A stretch of 64,000 nt of DNA from Atrichornis clamosus (taxonomy: Eukaryota; Chordata; Aves; Passeriformes; Menuridae): assembly GCA_013400975.1 (NCBI GenBank), contig WBMZ01009396.1, positions 1 to 64,000 on the forward strand, written 5' to 3'. Below, in pieces: positions 60,001-64,000 of the stretch. Position numbers and translations under genes: made by a program. The notes beneath the pieces are model-generated. The model was not told the DNA's origin. It saw only the letters and a program-made list of their open reading frames with translations, and ran no database searches. Each line of letters begins with the position of its first letter. The stretch's first letter is position 1.

Positions 60001-62838
60001 GCCCTTCCACCACTCTGCTGCCATTCTCTGATTGTCCCCGTGTTTCTTGCAGGAAGAAGAAGGTGAGGATGCAGATATCTCTTCTGGTCCCTCGGTGATG
60101 AGCCACAAGCTGCCTTCCTCCCAAGCCTTTCATCACTTTGCTCCTCGTTACGCTGAGATGGGCTGTGCTGGGATGCAGATGAGAGATGCCCATGAGGAAA
60201 ACCCCGAGAGCATCCTGGATGAACACGTTCAGCGTGTGATGAAAACTCCAGGCTGCCAGTCCCCAGGACCTGGCCGTCACTCTCCTAAGCCACGGTCTCC
60301 AGAAAGCAGCCACTTAGGAAAGCTGTCAGGGACACTTGGAACAATTCCTCCAGGGCATGGCAAGCACGCCACAAAATCAGGAATGAAACTGGATGCAGCT
60401 AACTTATACCACCATAAACATGTCTACCACCACATCCATCACCACAGCATGATGAAACCAAAAGAGCAGATCGAGGCCGAGGCCACACAGCGAGTGCAGA
60501 ACAGCTTTGCTTGGAATGTAGATTCACATAACTATGCAACAAAGTCACGAAACTACAGTGAAAACTTGGGCATGGCCCCTGTCCCCATGGACTCTTTAGG
60601 CTACAGGTGAGTCAAGGAACACCCAGCAGGATTCCCAAAGCCATGGCTTCTCTAGGAAGCTCTTCCATAAACAGGCTGTAGCATGTCAGGGTGGAAACAG
60701 TGGTTGAACCTTCTCTTGTGAAAACTGATGCTGGGACATGGTTTAAGGGCCTGCCTCTGCTCTTGCCCTTCAGAAATGGATGTGCCTCCATAACCCTTTA
60801 TATCTCTGTGATCTGGTGCCGAAGGACACCCTCTAATGAGGATTTTTTATGGCCTTGGTTATAAAATAGGTTTTCTGCTCCTTAAAGCAGTAGAGGTGCT
60901 TAGAAATTGCAGGTGCTGGTCTATTCCATGCACCAGGAGTTGCATGGTGGGGCTTCGTCTCGAGGTCTGGGTAATAGAAACAGGTGTCTTAAGGTGTTTA
61001 TGGGATGACAAAAAAACTCCACCTTATTGCAAGGCCTAATCCATTCACCGGAAGGGCTCCTTTCTCTTCCTAACAAAGTAATGGACACTGCAGTGCTGCC
61101 AGGGCAGCCTATCCCAAGGGGATGTTCTCCAGGGTAGGGCACCCTACCCAAAGCCCCATCCAGACACAAGATTTCCTTCTAGCAGCAGCTACAGCTTGTA
61201 TTTAATAGGATTTTAAGAGCACACACTCAGAGCTGTCCTTCCTCTGGCACAAACTCCCAGTTCCTGGCAGTCCCTGGATTAGAAGCTTCACAAGACAAGG
61301 GTTTGCATCCAAATGGTCCTGTTTGGCAGCCAGCAGTCTCTTGTGGTGGCTTCTCTGACTCCTTGCTGAACCCAGCTGAGCTGCTGTCCCCCCAGCCCCC
61401 CATGATTGTGTCTGCAGGTCGATGACAACCTGCAGAAAAAGGCTTTTTTTTTGTTTGCACTGAACCTGCTGCTGCAGAGTTTCATTTGATACCCAGTAGT
61501 CCTCATGTTGAGAGAAGCAGTGAAGTTGTCAGCTTGCCCTGCCTTTGTAGATGTGCAGCAATGTCTCACCAGGCTTTTTCCAGAAAAATCAGCAAAACTG
61601 TCCAAGGGACTGTTAGTCCTCTGTGGTGTTACTTTTCCTGTGTGTGTTAGTGAACATGCAGAAGGAGCAAGGTCCTGTGGCATAAAGCAGATGGGTGATT
61701 AGGACAGTGGAGGTCTCATGGAATTACAGGCCAGCATGGGGGAATTCTGTCTGGAGATAGATGTGTCCATCCGCTGCCCCTCTGGTGGTTTGGCTTAGGC
61801 AAAGCACTAATGTCCCAAGCTTTGTTCTTGCAGTGGGAAAGCAAGTCTGCCCTCAAAAAGGAATGTTAAGAAGACCGATTCAGGGAAAAGTGATGGTGCC
61901 AACTATGAGATGCCAGGATCTCCTGAAGATGTGGAGAAAAATCAGAAGATCCTTCAGTGGATCATAGAAGGAGAGAAGGAGATCAGCAGGCATAAGAAAA
62001 CAAACCATGGGTAAGGGCTGGCAGAGCGAGGGATAATCACACTGTGGTATTGCATCCCCTGCACAAGGTGTGTCAGCAGGCTGCCTTCTTGCTGGGCACC
62101 TTGGGAAGGCAAGAATCCACCACAGCAAGGGTTTACACCCTTGACAGGTTGAGGATTACTCGGGGGCTATGAGGGCTATTGTTTCTGAAGGATAACTTGT
62201 GGCCATGGCAGGAAGTTGCAACCCCAGGGGAGTCTCACAAATTGTTGCTGTGGTTCCAAGGTGGATAACCTGGCACATGGTAGGCAGGGGAGGGCATCTT
62301 CAGGGAGAATGTCACAAAGAGTGGAGCTGCCTTTTGCTGAGTTTATTTTTATGTATTAGATTGATGAGAGCCCTCACACTGATCTGTGGGGTTTGTTTCA
62401 GGGTCGGGCTGCTCACCCTGATGTCTCAGGACTTGCTCAAAATCTTCTCTAGATTTTAATCTTGCTCCCCTTTCCCTTGGAATCCAAGCGGTGAGGAGCT
62501 TCCTAGTGATGCCTGTATCCAGCAGGTCCATCTGGGAATAACTGTGCAGAGCATCTTGGTGGCCCATGTAAAACCTTTGTGTTTGTGTGCAGCTCTTCAG
62601 GTGCTAAGAAGCAGCCGTCCCACGACATGGTCCGGTCCCTGTCCATCGAGCGACCTGTTACGGTGCACCCGTGGGTCAGCGCCCAGTTCCGAAACGTCGT
62701 CCAGCCTTCTCACCCCTTCATCCAAGATCCTACTATGCCACCCAATCCAGCCCCCAATCCCCTCACCCAGCTGGAAGAAGCTCGCAGGAGGTTGGAAGAA
62801 GAGGAAAAAAGGGCTGGAAAACTCCCCCTTAAACAGAG
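1838..62838 (+). CDS. AXIN1: Axin-1, spliced coding sequence, 3'-partial (exons 2-8)
   Basis: Join 1838-2715, 39811-39951, 47099-47195, 54669-54806, 60053-60606, 61834-62010 and 62593-62838. This gives 2,231 nt, or 743 codons plus two bases. Phases agree at every junction (2, 2, 0, 0, 2, 2, 2). Axin-1 is the limiting cytoplasmic scaffold that holds APC, GSK3, CK1 and beta-catenin together so that beta-catenin is phosphorylated and degraded; tankyrase controls its own stability. Landmarks by residue: tankyrase-binding segments at about 22-29 and 62-74, RGS at about 88-211, GSK3-binding helix at about 383-402, beta-catenin helix at about 467-483, a His-rich run at 538-549, [10 protein letters not shown] at 644-653, and a charged helix at 721-735. 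Human Axin-1 has 862 residues, so roughly the last 130, including the DIX domain, lie beyond the window. The start ATG has A at -3. All frames are intact and I see no sign of a pseudogene. Confidence 0.97.
5429..5628. promoter_or_regulatory. CpG-enriched patch in intron 2
   Basis: Nineteen CpG dinucleotides are counted in about 200 bases, far above the flanking intron. CpG loss by methylation is the norm in introns, so retention suggests an unmethylated, possibly regulatory, element. No core promoter motif was identified and its function is unknown. Confidence 0.35.
7545..7650 (+). mobile_element. CR1 LINE 3' fragment (degenerate)
   Basis: The stretch reads like an old copy of the CR1 3' region. 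A 'caccagagggg' step is followed by a 'tctctgtccttggaggg' step and then by a 'cttcagagctggg' step, in the order found in avian CR1. No tail repeat is preserved. Boundaries are approximate. It is a dead fragment in intron 2. Confidence 0.5.
10362..10507 (+). mobile_element. CR1 LINE 3' end
   Basis: This is a clear avian CR1 3' terminus: 'ccctggaagtgtccaaggcc', then 'ttggatggggcttggagcaa', then 'ggtgtccctgcccatggcag', then 'tttaaggtcccttccagccc', ending in a worn ATTCTATGATT-type tail ('cctgtgattcaatga'). It is 5'-truncated like nearly all CR1 copies. This 3'-end form is one I associate with birds, and it is the main direct support for the avian assignment. Confidence 0.88.
13222..13560. promoter_or_regulatory. 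CpG-enriched patch in intron 2
   Basis: About 23 CpG in 340 bases, interrupted by the (TTG)n run. It is preceded by an acceptor-like 'ttattttcag' at 13201-13210. No coding exon was recognised; a possible intragenic island or alternative exon region. Confidence 0.3.
13311..13327. repeat. (TTG)n microsatellite
   Basis: A short run of TTG repeats inside a CpG-enriched patch of intron 2. Confidence 0.85.
18007..18070. repeat. Poly-T tract with adjacent undetermined base
   Basis: Sixty-four positions of T are broken only by single C residues at 18014 and 18059, and followed by 'aggtanctg' with an undetermined base at 18076. The tract plus AG resembles a 3' splice site but has no coding continuation. 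Its length is likely to be unreliable in the assembly. Confidence 0.9.
19712..19777. repeat. Perfect 33-bp tandem duplication
   Basis: The 33 bases at 19712-19744 (starting ctggctgttgctccagaatg) are repeated without a mismatch at 19745-19777. The absence of any difference suggests a recent duplication or an assembly slip. It lies in intron 2. Confidence 0.93.
19935..19973. repeat. Two adjoining inverted repeats
   Basis: A 9-bp stem (ccacataac / gttatgtgg, 19935-19943 and 19950-19958) with a 6-base loop runs directly into a perfect 16-bp palindrome (GAGGACAGCTGTCCTC, 19958-19973), sharing one base. Intron 2. Confidence 0.88.
25095..25109. repeat. (AC)n microsatellite
   Basis: About seven AC repeats in intron 2; short, but a possible length polymorphism. 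Confidence 0.85.
30999..31680. promoter_or_regulatory. CpG-enriched patch in intron 2
   Basis: About 20 CpG fall in 31413-31680, with smaller clusters upstream from 30999. The core at 31430-31520 is also GC-rich. It is a candidate intragenic CpG island, about 8 kb upstream of exon 3. No transcription start can be assigned. Confidence 0.35.
31926..31941. repeat. 16-bp AT/GT palindrome
   Basis: ACACATATATATGTGT is a perfect palindrome within a TATA-repeat stretch that continues to about 31950. Probably simple-sequence in origin. Confidence 0.8.
39811..39951 (+). CDS. AXIN1: AXIN1 exon 3
   Basis: 141 nt, phase 2 at both ends. It completes Arg293 and encodes residues 294-339 plus two bases of Val340. 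The text starts [14 protein letters not shown] and continues through an Ala/Ser/Thr-rich linker to [13 protein letters not shown]. It matches the vertebrate Axin-1 segment between the RGS domain and the GSK3-binding region, which is largely disordered; this general region has been linked to MEKK binding. The acceptor is TTCTCCCACAG and the donor GT|GTGAGT. A shifted GT two bases upstream gives a poorer donor. The exon is a whole number of codons, so skipping would keep the frame. Confidence 0.96.
40346..40895 (-). mobile_element. CR1 LINE, 5'-truncated, antisense copy
   Basis: On the + strand the copy starts with the reverse complement of the CR1 tail ('tcacagaatcacagaatgg'), then 'ttcaggttggaagagaccac', then 'tggtccaacctccctgctca', and ends around 'gggcacagcactccagatgg'. 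The orientation is therefore minus. At about 550 bp it is the largest recognisable transposon in the window. It creates a spurious + strand open frame (40205-40918). Its 5' boundary (right side here) is approximate. No target-site duplication was identified by eye. Confidence 0.9.
42188..42210. repeat. Perfect inverted repeat, 11-bp arms
   Basis: The arms cagaatcccaa (42188-42198) and ttgggattctg (42200-42210) are exact reverse complements around a single A. Intron 3. Confidence 0.9.
43288..43388. promoter_or_regulatory. Small CpG-enriched patch in intron 3
   Basis: Nine CpG in about 100 bases, including a 'gagtcgctcggcgctgg' core. It is too short to be called an island. Confidence 0.2.
44950..44985. 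repeat. Polypurine A/AG tract
   Basis: Thirty-six purines in a row on the + strand: an A run, then (AG)n, then (AAAG)n. Mirror-like polypurine tracts can adopt triplex DNA. Intron 3. Confidence 0.85.
47099..47195 (+). CDS. AXIN1: AXIN1 exon 4
   Basis: 97 nt, entered in phase 2 and left in phase 0. It completes Val340 and encodes residues 341-372, beginning [16 protein letters not shown] and ending GRVPLPHIP. This basic stretch sits just before the GSK3-binding helix and matches vertebrate Axin-1 closely (human has Ile where this sequence has Leu in YRLRK). The acceptor ATTCCGGCAG has a modest pyrimidine tract, and the donor CT|GTAAGT is strong. Because the length is not a multiple of three, skipping this exon would break the frame. 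Confidence 0.96.
47196..54668 (+). other. AXIN1: Intron 4 (7.5 kb)
   Basis: Runs from GTAAGT to TCTCCCTGCAG. It contains a degenerate TTG-rich run at 48331-48350, an AT-rich stretch around 53690-53900 and a 13-bp direct repeat (catcttccacact) near 49690-49720. I recognise no transposon, RNA gene or additional exon. The open frames in it have no recognisable domains. Confidence 0.9.
48331..48350. repeat. Degenerate (GTT)n run
   Basis: A short GTT-rich run with single substitutions in intron 4. Confidence 0.7.
54669..54806 (+). CDS. AXIN1: AXIN1 exon 5: GSK3-binding helix
   Basis: 138 nt, exactly 46 codons, phase 0 at both ends; encodes residues 373-418. It begins [10 protein letters not shown]. 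The helix [20 protein letters not shown] (383-402) corresponds to the Axin peptide that packs into the C-lobe of GSK3beta and tethers the kinase near beta-catenin. The VEP at 383-385 is the VxP-type motif used by SIAH ubiquitin ligases in mammalian Axin. A charged coiled-coil-like tail follows ([12 protein letters not shown]). The acceptor is CCCTGCAG. The donor CG|GTCAGT is unusual in having C at +3 and no AG at the exon end, so it is the weakest-looking intron start in this gene along with that of exon 8. Confidence 0.96.
56201..56246. repeat. Pyrimidine-rich (TCC)n run
   Basis: Almost pure C/T over 46 bases, with a (TCC) core at 56220-56233 and flanking CTCC units. Intron 5. Confidence 0.8.
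57531..57908. repeat. Minisatellite, 22-bp unit, about 17 units
   Basis: Units of 22 bp follow one another, each starting near 'cccagctca' and ending near 'ggctgtg' or 'gctttg'. Boundaries fall at 57531, 57553, 57575, 57597, 57619, 57641, 57663 and 57685, with a 17-bp unit at 57707, a 12-bp partial unit at 57768 and 22-bp periodicity again to about 57889. A partial unit ends at about 57908. The 5' units end mostly in 'gctgtg' and the 3' units in 'ctttg'. Because 22 is not a multiple of three and the unit is poor in stops, several frames on both strands are open across it. It lies in intron 5. Confidence 0.9.
59885..60034 (+). mobile_element. CR1 LINE 3' fragment next to exon 6
   Basis: The order 'gccagaggggtggtgctg', 'ctccatccccttaaaggttt', 'tcaagatctggctgaa', 'cagtcctgctgtgagcag', 'aggtgggactagg', 'cccttccacc' follows the avian CR1 3' region. 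It ends in 'ccattctctgattgt', which resembles the ATTCTATGATT tail. It is diverged, with an uncertain left boundary. It stops about 18 bases before exon 6, leaving only the pyrimidine tract between. Confidence 0.65.
60053..60606 (+). CDS. AXIN1: AXIN1 exon 6: beta-catenin-binding region
   Basis: 554 nt, entered in phase 0 and left in phase 2; encodes residues 419-602 plus two bases of Ser603. It opens with an acidic run, [12 protein letters not shown]. The beta-catenin-binding helix is [18 protein letters not shown] (467-484), which in the family lies along armadillo repeats 3-4. It is followed by [14 protein letters not shown], in which Thr483, Ser488 and Ser495 match the mammalian GSK3/CK1 phosphorylation cluster that raises beta-catenin affinity. 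A histidine-rich run ([14 protein letters not shown]) occupies 537-550. The rest is a Ser/Pro/Gly-rich disordered linker ending [11 protein letters not shown]. The donor AG|GTGAGT is ideal; read-through would meet TGA at once. Confidence 0.97.
60607..61833 (+). other. AXIN1: Intron 6 (1.2 kb)
   Basis: Runs from GTGAGT to TTGTTCTTGCAG. No repeat, gene or regulatory motif was recognised in it. Short open frames on both strands appear to be chance. Confidence 0.9.
61834..62010 (+). CDS. AXIN1: AXIN1 exon 7
   Basis: 177 nt, phase 2 at both ends. It completes Ser603 and encodes residues 604-661 plus two bases of Gly662. A basic patch ([14 protein letters not shown]) is followed by [27 protein letters not shown], one of the best conserved stretches of vertebrate Axin outside the RGS and DIX domains; this C-terminal half is reported to bind PP2A and other partners. 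The acceptor is TTGTTCTTGCAG and the donor GG|GTAAGG. Confidence 0.96.
62011..62592 (+). other. AXIN1: Intron 7 (0.6 kb)
   Basis: Runs from GTAAGG to TTTGTGTGCAG. It is the shortest intron in the window, and I see nothing notable in it. Confidence 0.9.
62593..62838 (+). CDS. AXIN1: AXIN1 exon 8 (last exon in window)
   Basis: 246 nt, phase 2 at both ends. It completes Gly662 and encodes residues 663-743 plus two bases of Arg744. The segment reads [20 protein letters not shown], then [20 protein letters not shown], then the charged helix [19 protein letters not shown] and the tail GKLPLKQ. The corresponding human region is close to identical in the proline-rich and helical parts. In the full protein the next exons carry a variable linker and the DIX domain; they are outside the window. 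The donor AG|GTACGA is weak at +5 and +6. Reading through adds only YDDTV before a stop at 62855-62857. Confidence 0.96.
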
Positions 62839-64000
62839 GTACGATGATACGGTCTGATTGTGTATGGGAGGGATGGGAGCAACTGCTCTGAGGGATACCC
62901 GTGTCCTCTGCTCTGGTCTCCAGCACCAGCTGGATGGAGGTACACGTGGAGAGGTCGGAGAAATCTGCCTCAGTCCCTCTGACATGGTGCTTCAAATGCC
63001 AAAACCCACCTTGAGGGCCTGAACTTGTGGTTTGTGAATAGAGAGGCTGGAAATGCTCCTGACAGGGTGGGAAGGGGCTGGGCAGGGGGAGCATGCCTAG
63101 AAGGGGCATGGCTGAGAGAGCTCTCTCCCCTGGTACTAGCTGGCTCTCTGCTCATTCACACTCACACAATGACTTCAGAGCGTGGTGCAGCAGCAGAATT
63201 CATCAGGATGCAGCAGAATCAAGTGCAGGAGACAGATCTGGCTTTGCTCTTTATCTACATCTCACACAAGCTTCCGGCAAAGGCTGCTGGTGGGCTCTGG
63301 ATGAGAGCACTGTGCTGGAGCCCTCCTGCAGCACCTCTGGCTCTGTGTGGCCATATCCAAGTCACTGCATCTTTTTGTGACTCAGCTCAATGGCTGTGGC
63401 AGAGCTCATTTTCCTGCTCGGTGTTATCTTTCAGGGAACATTATTTGCAAGGCCCATGGAGCTCTCTGGTGAAAAGCGTTTTGGAAGTGCTAGATAATTA
63501 CTGTTAACAGCTAAAAGCACTTTGTCCATTAAAAACCTTTCACAGCTCTACAGCTGTCCTCTGAAAACTTGTAACTTTGCAGTCTGACTCGTAGAAACAC
63601 AAATGTAATTTAGAAAAGAAGCTTTTAATTGCCAGGCTCCAGTTATTTTTGCCTGCAGTGACCATGTAGCAGACTTCTGTGTATTCACGTCAGAGCATTG
63701 ATTGAAAGCCAGGTAATTAGAGAGCTGTCCCAAGCCAGGTTAAGCCAAGTTTATGTGATCTACCTTTCAGCGTGAGTAATTGGACAGGGTTTATTAGTAG
63801 AGTCATTTACAGTCCTGCTAAATTCATGCACCTTCCCCAGAAAACTCTGTACACACTTTGGAAACGGCAGCCTGGGCTGTGCAATTAATACTCTTAACAA
63901 TAACTTGGCCTGTATTTTAAGAGTGGCTTATGGAGGAAGCCCATGGCATGTGGTAAATGCCAGGCAGGCCAGCAGGAGGATGGGCTGAGCAGTCCCAGTG
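62839..64000 (+). other. AXIN1: Start of intron 8 (continues beyond window)
   Basis: No sequence matching the next Axin exon (YVQEVMRRG-like) or the DIX domain (VAYYFCGE, YRYYFKK-like) is present after 62838 on the + strand, so this is intron up to the edge. No repeat or other gene was recognised. Confidence 0.8.

Larger units (their letters stand above)
54807..60052 (+). other. AXIN1: Intron 5 (5.2 kb)
   Basis: Runs from GTCAGT to TGTTTCTTGCAG. It contains a pyrimidine-rich TCC repeat at 56201-56246, the 22-bp minisatellite at 57531-57908 and a CR1 3' end at about 59885-60034 that reaches to within about 20 bases of the exon 6 acceptor. The multi-frame open frames around 57461-58015 are created by the minisatellite. 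No gene was recognised. Confidence 0.9.

Noticed and set aside
62839..64000. DIX domain or exon 9
   Set aside because: Searched all frames by eye for the Axin C-terminal motifs; none is present, so the 3' exons lie beyond the window.
1..64000. CRISPR array, tRNA, rRNA, phage or bacterial defence genes
   Set aside because: No regularly spaced repeats with unique spacers, no cloverleaf recognised, and the gene structure is that of an intron-rich vertebrate locus.

Overview
This window is vertebrate genomic DNA, almost certainly from a bird. It holds the 5' three-quarters of one gene on the + strand, AXIN1, the scaffold protein of the beta-catenin destruction complex in Wnt signalling. Seven coding segments, each flanked by GT/AG splice sites, join in one continuous reading frame of 743 complete codons plus two bases. 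They encode the tankyrase-binding N-terminus, the RGS domain (APC binding), the GSK3-binding helix, the beta-catenin-binding helix, a histidine-rich patch, the conserved [10 protein letters not shown] block and the [15 protein letters not shown] helix. The C-terminal DIX polymerisation domain is not in the window, so the gene is 3'-partial. The avian assignment rests on the close match of the protein to vertebrate Axin-1 (with features I recall from chicken), on CR1 LINE 3' ends as the only interspersed repeats I can recognise, and on the low overall repeat load. The species cannot be named from this sequence.

Layout. 1-540: CpG-dense promoter region with a probable non-coding first exon (best donor after 375). 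376-1743: intron 1. 1744-2715: exon 2, with the start codon at 1838. 2716-39810: a 37-kb intron 2 that makes up more than half of the window and carries a poly-T tract with an undetermined base, two short CR1 pieces, a 33-bp tandem duplication, adjoining palindromes and three CpG-enriched patches. 39811-39951: exon 3. 39952-47098: intron 3, with an antisense CR1 copy of about 550 bp. 47099-47195: exon 4. 47196-54668: intron 4. 54669-54806: exon 5 (GSK3 site). 54807-60052: intron 5, with a 22-bp-unit minisatellite and a CR1 3' end lying against the exon 6 acceptor. 60053-60606: exon 6. 61834-62010: exon 7. 62593-62838: exon 8. 62839-64000: start of intron 8.

No other protein-coding gene, RNA gene, CRISPR array or bacterial-type system was found. 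Long open frames elsewhere look like chance frames in introns, a CR1 copy, or the minisatellite. I see no new multi-gene system. The points most worth a second look are: a possible CR1-derived branch point for exon 6; a weak donor on exon 5, whose skipping would remove the GSK3 site in frame; the 22-bp minisatellite; internal CpG clusters in intron 2; and upstream ATGs in the putative leader.
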